In this document: in pieces, positions 39,901 through 50,700 of the stretch
How the letters are laid out: every line of letters starts with the position of its first letter
How positions within the stretch are numbered: position 1 is the first letter of the stretch
From: Pithys albifrons albifrons
Lineage: Eukaryota > Chordata > Aves > Passeriformes > Thamnophilidae
NCBI RefSeq assembly: GCF_047495875.1
Contig: NC_092459.1
Span: 7,134,965 to 7,198,964, forward strand
DNA length: 64,000 nt
Reading direction: 5' to 3'
Notes under the pieces: generated by a model
Database searches by the model: none
What the model was told of the DNA's origin: nothing
The model's input: only the letters and a program-made list of their open reading frames with translations
Translations under genes and position numbers: made by a program

Positions 39901-40490
39901 TACAGATGAAGATGTCTCTGGTCATTGCTTTTGGTTAAATAGCTTGAAACCTAACACAGAAAACAGCTAATAGCTGGGTAAAACACAGCAACTGGCCTGG
40001 CTAGGGGTGGACTCCATGGACGTCTAGATGTTTTGGTCCATAATGTGACATTTCTTACAGCAACCAGGCTTTCATCAGCATACCTGTTTTCAGCATTAAG
40101 TCTGTGTTGTGTTCCCCAGTTTCACAGATGAGGAAACTGAGTCACAGAGCATTTAATTGTCTTCATCGTAACTGCAGACTTGGAAGCAACCTCACGATCT
40201 ATCTTGGGACTCGAAGCATCACTTATTTCCAAGTAATTCTGTTAGTTGCTCCACCAGTAACTTTCCAAATTAATTATTTGTTATGCTTTGGTTTCTAGCT
40301 GATTTTTTACTATGGAACTGGAGACAGCTGGTGTCCACAGCACTACTACGATGAGATCAAAATGGATTTTCCGGACGGGGACATTCGACTTTGTGAGAAG
40401 GGGCTCCGCCACGCCTTCGTGCTCGACGCCAGCAAGGAGATGGCTGCCATGATTACAGACTGGCTACAGGATGATCTCACCAAATTATAA
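2285..40490 (+). CDS. LDAH: Lipid droplet-associated hydrolase, last three coding exons (spliced, 5' partial)
   Basis: LDAH is an alpha/beta-hydrolase-fold enzyme of lipid droplets, described as a (weak) sterol-ester/lipid hydrolase. The coding parts here are join(2285-2525, 27158-27240, 40299-40490), about 171 residues and a TAA stop. Phases agree: exon one leaves a single G that joins CC of the next exon to make Ala, and the second exon ends in phase 0. All junctions are AG/GT. The last exon has GTGDSWCP, aligning with the catalytic Asp region, and LRHAF with the catalytic His; they are 29 residues apart, with 25 residues after the His. Both values match the human enzyme (Asp271, His300, 325 residues). 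The GxSxG Ser must lie in an exon left of the window. No in-frame stop or frameshift is seen. GDF7 follows in the opposite orientation. Confidence 0.93.
11475..11925 (-). mobile_element. CR1 LINE 3' fragment (antisense to LDAH)
   Basis: Reads as the reverse complement of the avian CR1 3' end. It starts with the tail-type AATCATAGTCACAAAATGGT and contains the CTGGACTTGAACAATTCCAG, GGGCAACCTGTTCCA and CCTCACAG-AAAGAATTC blocks, then the GGCTGAACAGCCCCA block. It is 5'-truncated and inactive. Confidence 0.93.
16858..16875. repeat. (AT)9 microsatellite
   Basis: A short perfect AT dinucleotide run in the LDAH intron. Confidence 0.85.
23185..23189. repeat. Target-site duplication, left copy (CCAAG)
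   Basis: Identical to 23818-23822 on the other side of the LTR, marking a single integration event. Confidence 0.75.
23190..23817 (-). mobile_element. Solo LTR of an avian endogenous retrovirus (ERVL-like), 628 bp
   Basis: The element is bounded by TG...CA. On the minus strand it starts TGTCCTAGTTCAGCAGGAGG and ends AACCAGCACA. The 5-base direct repeat CCAAG flanks it at 23185-23189 and 23818-23822, and a 5-bp duplication fits ERVL-type integration. Minus orientation is preferred because that strand has a TATA-like TACATAAG (near 23550-23560) followed later by ATTAAA near the other end. No internal retroviral region adjoins it, so it is a solo LTR left by LTR-LTR recombination. The class assignment is inference. 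Confidence 0.8.
23818..23822. repeat. Target-site duplication, right copy (CCAAG)
   Basis: Matches 23185-23189 exactly. Confidence 0.75.
24580..25045 (-). mobile_element. CR1 LINE 3' fragment (antisense to LDAH)
   Basis: Reverse complement of CR1. The tail-type GGAATTACAGAGTGGTCTGG start is followed by GGCCTTGAACACTTCCATGG, CCTCACCACCCTCACAGTGA and CAGGCTGAACAGCCCCAG. On the minus strand a frame retains [18 protein letters not shown] from the second-ORF C-terminus. It splits the coding-like relic described at 22850-26330. Confidence 0.93.
26640..27000. promoter_or_regulatory. TAAT-rich candidate conserved element before an LDAH exon
   Basis: Contains a dense group of homeodomain-type cores, for example CCATTAATTATGGAATTAAT near 26930 and further TTAAT/ATTAG sites. 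It lies about 150-500 bases upstream of the exon at 27158. Enhancer function is inference; simple AT-richness is the alternative. Confidence 0.2.
27158..27240 (+). CDS. LDAH: LDAH penultimate coding exon (83 nt)
   Basis: The exon sits between a TTTTTCTACAG acceptor and a GTAACT donor. With the carried-over G it encodes 28 residues, [20 protein letters not shown] and then TIKQNLKK. The GQEMM-V--RD--TIK pattern is a recognisable LDAH segment that connects the lid region to the last core strand. It leaves phase 0, as the last exon requires. Confidence 0.92.
30868..30898. repeat. (TA)15 microsatellite
   Basis: A perfect TA dinucleotide run in the last LDAH intron. Confidence 0.95.
35945..36020 (-). 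mobile_element. Short CR1 3'-end remnant (antisense)
   Basis: GTAGAACCATTTAGGCTGGA, then AGACCATTAAGAT and a TCTAACTGTTAACC block, match the reverse complement of the CR1 3' terminus. Only about 75 bases remain. Confidence 0.65.
39647..39905 (+). mobile_element. CR1 LINE fragment (sense)
   Basis: Matches the CR1 second-ORF end in the sense orientation. It has CCTGGAGAAGAGACTTTAGA, then GATTTAGACTAGATATAGGG, then GGTTGCCCAGAGAGGTG. It is truncated at both ends and lies 400 bases before the terminal LDAH exon. Confidence 0.88.
40299..40490 (+). CDS. LDAH: LDAH terminal coding exon with catalytic Asp and His
   Basis: The exon follows the acceptor TTTCTAG and runs 63 codons to TAA at 40488-40490. 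It begins [20 protein letters not shown], a core beta strand followed by the Asp-bearing loop, and continues with [18 protein letters not shown], in which His is the third triad member. It ends in an acidic, amphipathic tail, [10 protein letters not shown]. Codons here are noticeably more GC-rich than the surrounding AT-rich introns. Confidence 0.95.
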   Translation: MIFYYGTGDSWCPQHYYDEIKMDFPDGDIRLCEKGLRHAFVLDASKEMAAMITDWLQDDLTKL

Positions 40491-42855
40491 ACATGGATTC
40501 TGTGATTAACAAGAAAATGATGTAATTATTTTGTGAACGTGTAATTTTTCTGTGAGAGAGTCTGTCCTATTTTTTTTCTGTTTATTATAGATTATGGCTT
40601 GTTTTCTATTGAGATGTTTCAGAGGAAGTTAAAGAGAGACTGGCTGGTCCAAAGTATAGTTTTATTGATTCGATGCAGATGTAATTATGTCCTGTGTCTT
40701 CAGGACCCTGGAGGACTTGGCAAAAGGTGGAATATTTATTGTCTGCTAGGGCTTTAGGCAACACTGATACAATTGTACCTGAATTACTACCACTTCACGG
40801 ACCTGCTGGACAACCATCAGGGATGTGGAGGATCCTGGCAATGGATCCTGGTGTGCTGTGAAAGGCCTGACCCTCTTTCTGTGTCTCATCCATCCATGCA
40901 AAGCAAGTGCATGACAGGCAGAACAGCCTAAGCCCCCTGGACAACTCTGACATTGTCTCCTCTGGGTCAGATGGGGTTGGTGGTCAGTCCAAGGTCAGGC
41001 TGAGCTCAGGATGAGTACAAGGGAGATGTATAGAGGCACTGTGCAGTTTCTCCAAGTCTCACAAGAGGCTCTGCTAGGACTCCACAGGGTATTAAGAATG
41101 CCATAAGTTAACTGTGGCTGCTCAGCCAGGGAATACATAAGGAACTCTTGTCTGGTACATGGCCAAATGTTTCATTTTTTGATTGACTGTAGAGACTGGA
41201 AAGGAAGCTGATCAAAAGTGCCAGTATTAAAAGGTTAAAATGTATTGCAGAATCCCTGTAGAACAGCTTCTAGGTGGCCTAGCTCTCCTCATGAAGTCCA
41301 CGAGAACAGTGCTTGCTCAGCAACTTTAAAGAATGAAACCAGTTTTGATTCATGTCTGAATTTCAGTTCTTTGCTCTAAGGCCTGACATATGAAATTTTC
41401 TGCCAAGCCACGAATTAGATAAATGCACCATCAGAAAATGTCTGTTACTGTGCCACAGCTGCACCCATGACATGGCATGAAATGTTACTTTTGAGAGCCA
41501 GACCCTTGCACGTTGCTGACAAGTTCACTGTTCCTCACATTTGTTCATCCCTCTCCTTTACAGATGGAAAAAGAATAGAAAAAAACATCCTACCAGTTGT
41601 GATAACAGAAGAAGTTACAGGCAATAGCTAGAAATGGAAATAATGCAAGTGAGGGGAACAGAGCCAAGTGTAATCAGGAAAAGCTTTCTAGCCATGAACC
41701 TGTGAAATAGTCTCCCTGTGGAGTTCACAGAGACATTTATAAATAAGCAAAACACTACAGAATATAGTCAAGGGAGATCCTGCCCTTGCAAACAGATGAA
41801 TTTCAATGATGCATTTGGTATCTAACTTACATGATTTATTAACAGTTTTGACGTGGTACTGGTGAAAATGATTCTGGAGAATGTTCTCTGTGATGCAAAA
41901 AGATTGATTAGTTGCTTACTTTCTTACACAATTATACAAACACCTTCCTTTGCTCTGTAAACCCCCCTGAACCTTTCTCTAATATTTAGAGCAATAGTAT
42001 TCGGTTTCTGGATATTTTGGATTAGTTTTCAAAGCTGAAGACTGACAGTGGATTTAAGTGACCTTCTTCGTATCAGAAACTGGTTTAGCTTTTGAGACTA
42101 GCCAGTGGATTTTCCAGTTACACTGCTATGTAATGAGATGGTACCCATGAGTGAGGCAGAAATGCTGAGGCCACAGTTGGCAGCAGCATGAGGAGGAACT
42201 GCACATGTTCAAAGGGAAGGGACTGTGCCCATGCAACTGATTCTGTTCAATGGAAAGTCAAGGACTTTCCTTCTTTTTGCAGGACCATTTTCAATCACAA
42301 AACAATCCTTGTGCTCGCTTTAGAAATCCATAGTTGTACGTGTCTGTGTGTGTTTGTATAGCCCCCAGATGTTGGCATCATTCCTGCTGGATGGCCTTGG
42401 TCCAAATGCTCCTTGTGTCCATTGGCCAAGGTGCTCCCCGGGGCCGAGCCAGGGGGCATGTTCACATACATGGAGATACATAAATGTACACATATATATA
42501 CACACATGTGCACCTGTTCATATGTCAGCAACACAAAAATTACAGCTCGCTTGGTTGTTTTGGTTTACACATTGATCTCATTGAACAAAACATTTGTTGT
42601 TCAAAGTATATGGAATCAGGGAATCAAGCAAAGATTCAGTTTGTGAAAGTCCAGCTGTTGTAGTGGATCTCCTGAGACCAGACGAAGTCTTGCATTAACC
42701 AAAGATGACAAGCAACTATTAAAGCCTGGGAACTGAAGCACCTATGAAGAGCAGTTGTTTACAGTGCATTATTCGTATACTTTGTATGAGGAATTAATTT
42801 AGCAATACTTGTACTTGACTTGTGTATGCCTTTTATACAACTGTTAATCCATTAT

Positions 42856-42861
42856 AATAAA
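42856..42861 (+). terminator. Candidate LDAH polyadenylation signal 1 (AATAAA)
   Basis: A canonical AATAAA hexamer about 2.4 kb after the LDAH stop. The sequence just downstream is only weakly GT-rich (AGGTCTGGTCAGTG), so this could be a proximal, weaker site. Confidence 0.4.
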
Positions 42862-43439
42862 CCTTACTAACTGCATTAAGACCTAAACTGAGATTAGGTC
42901 TGGTCAGTGATGACCAGATCTACTGTAGGAGAATGCCTTACAATTTTCTTAAATGAATTTTCTCTAATATTATCAGAACCTTGTTGATTCAATTGCTACT
43001 TTCCTCCTAGAAGCTGTTACTGTAAGGCTAAGATCTGAAAATTTGCTACTCTATTCATTGCAAAAACACACAGGTCTAGTTTCCACAGCTGTATTTCCTA
43101 AGAGGAGCAGATCCCACACAATGAGAAGCCAGCTCCTCTGAAGCCCGTGGTGTTCACTTGTCACCCCGAGCAAAGAGTCTCAAAAGTGCTTATGGTCCAA
43201 ATGTGCCAACTTACCATGAAAACGCAGTGTGGTCTTGCCTATTTTAGATTATTTAAGAATTCTTGGGAAACGTATCACAAATATATTGACTGTATGCTGT
43301 AGCACCTAATCTCTGTTGTTCACATCTGTGCTTAATTCTCACCCCACAAGTAACCTGCTAGTTCAATGACTTTGACTCATGTGCAAGTGTTTTGCTAGAT
43401 CAATACCTTTTATTAAAAGTACACAACTTCAATAACAAA

Positions 43440-43445
43440 AATAAA
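43440..43445 (+). terminator. Candidate LDAH polyadenylation signal 2 (AATAAA)
   Basis: A canonical AATAAA hexamer about 2.95 kb after the LDAH stop, with a T/G-rich tract about 25 bases downstream. It is the better of the two candidates for the main 3' end. Confidence 0.5.
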
Positions 43446-43465
43446 GACATTTATGGTAAAATGTA

Positions 43466-46400
43466 ACTTGATTCTTTGTTTTGATAACTTGTTTAGTCCT
43501 AGTTCACCTTCTCTATTACTTCATGCATACAAAATTTACAAAAATACATGCCAAACCCCAAATTTCATATGCAATGTGAACATCTGCCAAGTGCACAGAA
43601 AAGCCATGGGTGGTAGGCACCTGACTCGCTTAAGCATTTTTATCCAGAGTCCCTCCAAAATAATCAACCAGTGTTTCCCCTTGCTCCCTCCAGCTCTGTG
43701 TTTGCTCTGTGTTTGCATCAGCTATAGAGTGTGTGGATCAGTAAGGTTTGTCCCTTCAGGAAGCTGGATGAGTACTTGCCCAGTGTTTATGGTGAAGAAT
43801 TTGGAGTTGGACTCCAAGCTAAACACCAGATTCTTGACTCATGGAGACAGATTGCATACATGAGCCACAGCAGATAATCTCTTCTCTGCAGTTGAGGTCA
43901 TTATGTATTTATTTTACAGAAAATGGGTTTATATGTGCATTCACTCCACATCCCTTTCTTTGGTCTAGCTAATTGCCAGCAAAGTCTTTAAACAAGATGT
44001 TCAGTGTTATCATTAATAAAGTCACTCAAACTATTACTGGGTTTGGACAAACTTACTAGACCCAAGAGACTTGTTTTACTATATGTCACAGGTCATGCTC
44101 AGACTCCCAACTACAGTAAGTTTCTGCAGCTCTTCACTTGCAGGCAAATGTTCTCTTTCCTGGCACGTTTACAACATAAGAATCCAGAGAGCATTTGTGA
44201 GTGACCAGGAACTATTAAAGCAGCATATATTTCTGGAAGAGCTGATGGGAGTTCAGTACAAGCAGCAGTAACAGCACAAGCCAGCTGCCAGGAGCCAGCA
44301 CAGCTCTCAGTAGCATCATGCAGAAGTTAGGGAGCAAGCTATCATGCATGCTTAGAAGGGACAGGCAGGGAGAGCTTTAACTAAAAACTGTTTTGGAGTG
44401 CTTAAGCTGGTAGGCAGTGGTCTAGATTTTGCCTGTTGCAGGAACGTGCTTGTAGGAAAGTAGTTGTGTTGTGGAAAGTAGTTTGCAGCAGCTGATAAAA
44501 CGCAGGATGTTTAAAACGTCTGACTGACTGTACCTGACTGCAGGGTTTGCCAGTCGGATGTTGGAAGTAGATCTCATGCCATCCTATTTAATGCAATTCA
44601 CACTGCAAAAGGCAGCAGGGCGATTGTGAACATCCTCTACAAACTCACCTCCAAGCCCCCAAGCTCTGAAATATGCTTTGCTTCATGCATTGAGAGAAAT
44701 CCATGAAGATGAGGTGGCTTGGTAATGAGAAAAACAGGCTTTCCCAGTGTCAGGACTCAGCTACTTCTTTTTCCTAACAGGCACCCTTACAATTTGATAA
44801 GGATCCAGCTGTTCCAATCTAACTTGCAGGTTATAGGAATACCATTTAGAGAATATAAATGTTTGAATTGCTAACATCATCTACCCCATCATGCAGAGGG
44901 TACTGCAACTCATCCGCGTTTATTAGGAAAGAACCTGTATTTTCATCCACAAAATATACCCACAGGAAGTTAAACAGCCAGAGTGATCCAGCCCCAGCAC
45001 TGCCTCAGTGAAGTCAACAGGAGTGCACACAGGCTTTGGGAGACCCAAGTGATTGATTGGCTGAGACTCGAGCAACAGAAGGGACATGACATGAACAAAT
45101 TGGTTCAGTACAAAAGTACTGCATGCAAGACATGAGTTTCCTTTTATCCTCATATCCTTACTGGTTTGCACCTAAATAGGACAGTCCAATGCAGCTGAAA
45201 TCCTACGGATTTGTTTTTGTAGCAATGAAAACATGCCCACCTAACATTGTTATTGAAAATAAGATTAAATTCTCAGAATACTTTGGGACTGCAGTTCAGC
45301 CTCACATCAGCACATGTCCCAGTGTCTCCCCAAGCTCCTCAGAGTTGGGCAGTGTTAAAGAGAACTGTGTGGGATGGTACATGAGAGGCTTCAGTTAAGC
45401 CTCAAGCAGGTGCTAAAGCCTGGTCCAAAACCTACTGAGGTTATTACAGACATTAAAAACAATTTCACTGGGCTTTGGATTAGGTGCTAAGAGGTACTCC
45501 AAGCAGAATTTACTGGGCTCACCTAATCTGGCCCCAGTTCATAAAGCAGTGCTCCCAAAATAGATGTCTAAATTCTCTGTCTGGTCTAACTTAGATATCC
45601 AAATGTAGGGGGTATCAGATCTCCCTCTGGAGGTCCTGGCAGGCACCAACTCATTTTTTTACTACATAAGGGACTCAGGCATTTGCTTTAGGGTTAAGTC
45701 ATCAGGTACCCAAGTTGGACCATGCTCTGTTTTAACAATGCTCTGCATTTTCTTCCGTTGTATCCATGTGTGACCTTGGACATCTCCCATGTCTTTGGTA
45801 AGCCTTTGATTTCTCTTCAAATATGAACTGACTAGTTTATGTTGTCAATCGCATGTGTAGTCTGAAGTGCAGTGGATGCAAACCCACCACTCCCACTTGT
45901 TTCAGTGAAAACAGGGTGGGAGGCTTGTGAATAACCATTTGCTCTCATCCTTCAATGTTCTGTTGAAAATAACTTGTTAAGATAACACATTCCTGTAAAA
46001 CTGCTCATAGAGTGGGCGGGGGACAATGGGGCAAATCCTGCCTCCCTTCATGTCCCTGGCCAAATAACTTGTACCAAAAGATTCCCTCAGCCAGAGGGAC
46101 CATAAATGGGCATGTGGGGATGCAGGATACTTCCCAAGAGTGTCTTGTGTGTGGTCTGTCATTGCATGTGCCACTGGAAATAGAAATGACCATGCCTCGC
46201 TCCAGCTGTGTTTGTTTGTGGCTGTGATTAAGAGGAAGAACAGTCCAGAAAATACCAACCTTGTAATAATTAATTTTAAAGTCCTTCAGGTAAACCTTTT
46301 CAGTTCTCTGCATGTTTCTCCTGGGTCTTGAAAGCTGAGATTGGCTCTGTTATGTCTAAACCACATAGCTTGATGCCTTGAACACTCCTTCCATGCTTCC

Positions 46401-47729
46401 AGATATCCTTTACTCCATACCTGCATCTTCTCAGTATTGTGTGCATAGGGATGTAGCAGAGACCATCACAACTCTATTACCCCCCACTCATTGTTTCTAA
46501 GGCACTTTGGTGAGATTCATTGCAGGAGCATGTGTTAAAGCAACTCACTCTCCCTCAGACTTCTGGGCTTGCCACTGTAAGGTCCCAGGCAAAGCAGGAG
46601 AGGAAAAGGTCATACCATTATGTGACAGCCCATTTCTGAATGTGCATGACATATTTCTCTAATGTGATGGATTAAGCAAATCTTGCAAATTCCCTTCTTT
46701 CTAGATGAAAGCAGGGAACTATTAAAGTTCAACTTTTAAAGTTCATTAGAAATGCAAAACAATTTCATGCCACAGGGTGCTTAAGCTATTTAAAAATACT
46801 TCTAAAGAGGGAAGAATGGACTAATAAACTTTTCAATGAAAAGCAAATTTTAACAAAGTATTTTCTGCCATGGTCATTAGCAGCCTCGTCTCTTGGGTAC
46901 ATCAAGCAATGTATTGAGTGTACCAGTGATACCTAACAGGAATGAAACTAGCAGACCTGATTTGGCAAAGAACTCTGTCCTACATTTTTACAGGTATTTT
47001 TTCATTTCCCAAATTTTGAAATTCCAAATTTAGTTTTCACTTCCTAAGGTGATATTTTCACCAAATTGTGTTCCTCCCTCACCCCTCCAGCAGACTGTTA
47101 CCTTGGGCTGCCTCTGTGGGGAACCTTCCACTACACCAGGTTGCTGAAAGCCACATCCAACCTAGCCTTGAACACTTCAGGGATGGAGCACCCCCAACTT
47201 CTCTGGGCAGCCTGTTCCAGTGTCTCACCACTTTTTGACTAAAGAATTTCCTCCAAACACCTAATCTAAATATCAGCTAAAAACTGTTTTGACTGGTCCT
47301 ATCACTACCTGCTCACATAAAATGTCAGTCACCCTCATTTTAAAGCCCCCTTTAGGTACTGAAAGACCACAATGACATCTCCGTGGAGGCTACTCTAGGC
47401 CAGGCTGATGGAGTCAATGGAGAGAATCCTGTTTGCCTGGCTGGAGCTGGGTAGCTACTAGTCAAGGAAGGTGAACTGTATCCACAAACACAAAGAAGAG
47501 ATGTACATTTTGATGATAAATCCATCACAAACACTCACTGTTCTGTGACTTTATTTATTAGAAAATACCTGTGGCGGCCCAGGTAGGCAGTTTAAAATGA
47601 ATGGGTATTTCATTTTTGGTTTTAACACCTTAGGTAGCCCAGGGAGTAGGGGTAACTTTGGAAGGCTGCTCTGGTATATGGTTTCAGGACCTCAGCACAA
47701 GTCTTCAAAAGAAAAAGAATCTGGCAGAG
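43466..47729. other. Spacer between the LDAH and GDF7 3' ends
   Basis: AT-rich non-coding DNA without recognised genes. A CR1 fragment lies at 47095-47410. Minus-strand polyadenylation hexamers overlap at 47550-47559 (AATAAATAAA read on the minus strand). Confidence 0.5.
47095..47410 (-). mobile_element. CR1 LINE fragment (antisense orientation)
   Basis: Reverse complement of CR1. It contains TTCCACTACACCAGGTTGCT, a CCTAGCCTTGAACACTTCAG block and GGGCAGCCTGTTCCAGTGTC, then AAAGAATTTCCTCC. Diverged and truncated. Confidence 0.88.
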
Positions 47730-47749
47730 GGCTATTTATCAATAAAATA

Positions 47750-47755
47750 TTTAAT
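47750..47755 (-). terminator. Candidate GDF7 polyadenylation signal (ATTAAA)
   Basis: A variant hexamer on the minus strand at the end of an AT-rich, UTR-like block. The alternative is AATAAATAAA at 47559-47550. If used, the GDF7 3'UTR would be about 8.2 kb. Confidence 0.3.
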
Positions 47756-50700
47756 AAACTTATCTGTACAAAATATTAAAAAGGTTATTGAAGAGTATAC
47801 AAGAATACTTATTTAACAAATATATACTGCTATATAATATATTCAAGAAAATATAGATTGCTGTTTACAGTTCATTTACAAACCCATATGTACAATCTAT
47901 TTAAACTTTAGATACATACAAACAATGCATTTACACCGTCACATACAGAGCTATCTTCTTTAGAGATATTTCGCACACTCAGACCTGAAAAAGCTGAACA
48001 AATACATGGATAGTTCAGAGGCACACACAGGGATACAAGTATTGCTTCAAAAACCATAACTACTAGAGATACAGTTATTGGAAACATGAGTTCTTTTCAA
48101 TTTTTTGATATTTCCTTTCTAATCAAAGAAAAGAACATATAAATAAAACCATGACTGACCAGCAGAGAGGCTCATTTTGTCAAAGGAACTCCAGAGAGTG
48201 TTGACTTCAGAAACAAAACTTGTGGTGATGGGATATAGAAGGACTGAGCAAACTGGATCAACATTGTTCCTACTGCATCCAAAGTGGGGAGGACCACAAG
48301 CAGAGCAGGTCTGTTCTGCACAGACATGTGTCCAGTTCTTGTGAGCACCATCTCCACCAGCTTTTCCAGTGGAGAGCAGCAATGCAGGACAGAGCTGGTG
48401 ACTCCTGTTGGGCACAACCCCCAACTACTCCTTAGGCTGTAAGAGCTTGATTTGCAAAGGCACTGCACAAATATGGCTTCCTCTGAAGCACATGGGAGCA
48501 CTGGATGTTCAACACCCCAGGAACTCAGACCTTTTTTTAAAGAGTTAATTACTCATAGCACATGGGATGAATGTAACCAGAATGATCTCTCCTCTCCCTG
48601 GACAAGGAGGGGATGAGCTGCCCCGACAAAATGGCTCATCCCCAGATCACCACCTACACACTCACTCTGACACCTCTTCAGAAACCGAAGTCCAGCCCTT
48701 CCATATGTGACCATCCCTTTTCCTGGCCTGTGGAAGCTATTTCACACTCTGCTGCTGATGGCTGAGCATCTGTAAGCCCCTTGGTCCTCAGCAGTTCCCG
48801 GCACACAGCTGGCACACAGCTCCCTGAGATGACCAGCTTGGGATCAAAGCAGCCCTAAATTTTGGCTCTTGTTTTTGCCCTACTGCTCCCCTTCTCTCTC
48901 TTTACCAAGGCAGGATGGAGGAAATGAATGAAACACCACAGGGACCACCACTGTCTTCCCAGAAACCAAGACTGAAGCTAACGCCACAGCTCCCAGGGAG
49001 GCCAGGCTTGTTCCAGCCTCTGTGTCTCTTCACTGATGATGGAAACCAGGGTGGCACCAGCACAGGTTGACACCATGGCAAAGAAGAGGGGAGGGAGACA
49101 CAAACACTCACATATTCCATCAGAAAAGCACTTGAGGGTGGGACCCATCATGAGCCAGTCCCTTCTTTCCACCGGTTGTGACCTTGCCAGACCTGTCCCC
49201 TCAGTGTTCCCTGCTTGAGGGCACACACTGACCCCCATCTTTCTGTTGCTGAGGCCTGGCCTTCTCTTCCTCACCCTTCTTCTCTCACCAAACACCACAG
49301 CAAGTCTCTGAACTCCCCGTCCTGAAAACCCAAGGGTGAACACAAGTACCAAAGCAATAAAAATGAGCCCACAAAATGTATGAATGAACTATTAAGTGGT
49401 GATGACAGAAAAATGAAGAGCAAAACCTGCTAAAAAACACTGAAAATGGGTGGGGTTTGTTTTCACCCATTTCTGGGAATGGATCGAGCTTTTGTTTAAG
49501 ATTTTTCAATACCAGCTCCATGAAAGTGCTTTGCTGCCCAAGCATCCTACCCTTGTCCATTCAGACATGTTACATCCACCAGTCCACCCACGTGTTGCTT
49601 CCCATCACCACTGACACCAGACTCCTCTCCAACATGGAGAATGCAGGGGCTGTTTGGGTACTGCTGGTAGTAAAAGGAAAATGCAGCCACATGGGTTACT
49701 TGTGTCTCGAGGTGCAAGGATGCACAATATCCTTTGAGATGTAGGGTGGGCTCCTTGGTCAGTAGGTTACACCAGCAGGAGTTCCAAATTTTGGTCATTT
49801 CTCAAAGGCCCAGAACACCAGCTGATGGAGCATAAGTTATTTGCAGAGGCATCTTTGCACCTCCATTTACCTCATAACATGCTGTACCAGAAATAAGGAG
49901 CTTCAAAAGGCTGAATGCCACTGGTTTTACATTGGAAGGCATAATCCAGTTAATGACAAAATTGAAGGTGTCACACACACCAGCCTGGTGGAACATCTCA
50001 CTCTTATACCAGCCATTAACTCAAAGATAGGAAAGGCAGAAAAACTCTCTCACCCACCTTGCAAGGTCACAAGCTCCTGACCATCCATGGAACGCTACTC
50101 CACAACTCCTTTCATTGTTGTGTTTTCAGGGAGGACACGCTCCCACAGTGAGCACACTGCTACATTCTGCTTCTGTCACTCAGCACCTCTATTCAGACTC
50201 CACATAGCCACAAAGGGATCCCTAATGCCTGAGAAGCTGCTCTGATGACAGTGGGACTCAGATGGTCTCTCCATCTGCTGGACAGGATGGCTTAAAAGAA
50301 GAACCACACTGCTCTCAAACACCAGTGGGTTTGCCCACATAGGTTTTCCCATCCACTCACCTCTCCAGAGCATGATGTGAAGAAAGAAAAATTCCCACCA
50401 TAACTCTAATTGCACCAAAGACAGAGGACACAGCAAGCAATTTGGTGGAACTGCCCTTCAGTCTGACCATATTTCAAACCCAGTGGCACAGCCCTGTTTC
50501 AGGGGGCAAGACCCAGGCTCTCATTGCCCCACATAGGTTTTGTTCTCCCTGGCACACAGCCCTGCTGCCCTAGCACAGACAGAAGAGAAGGCATTCAAGA
50601 TTTCAGGACTCACTACATGCTCAGCAGAAAACCTTGACATTTCCCACCAGGTTTACTCCAACGTGAGTATGAGCTGGATTGGTATTTATGACGTAACTGT

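Larger units (their letters stand above)
27241..40298 (+). other. LDAH: Last LDAH intron (13.1 kb)
   Basis: GT-AG intron, AT-rich. It holds a GC-richer block at 28670-29340, a (TA)n run at 30868-30898, and CR1 fragments at 35945-36020 and 39647-39905. A possibly conserved stretch lies near 38590-38960, with an ATGCAAAT octamer near 38282. Nothing assignable was seen at 29350-30860, 30900-35940 and 36030-38250. Confidence 0.75.
40491..43465 (+). other. LDAH: LDAH 3' untranslated region (approximate end)
   Basis: AT-rich non-coding sequence follows the LDAH stop. Two plus-strand AATAAA hexamers are the best end candidates, at 42856-42861 and 43440-43445. The second is followed by a T/GT-rich stretch (TTCTTTGTTTTGATAACTTG), as expected for a downstream element. 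A short CA/TA tract lies near 42485-42510. The UTR length is inferred; no transcript data were available. Confidence 0.55.
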
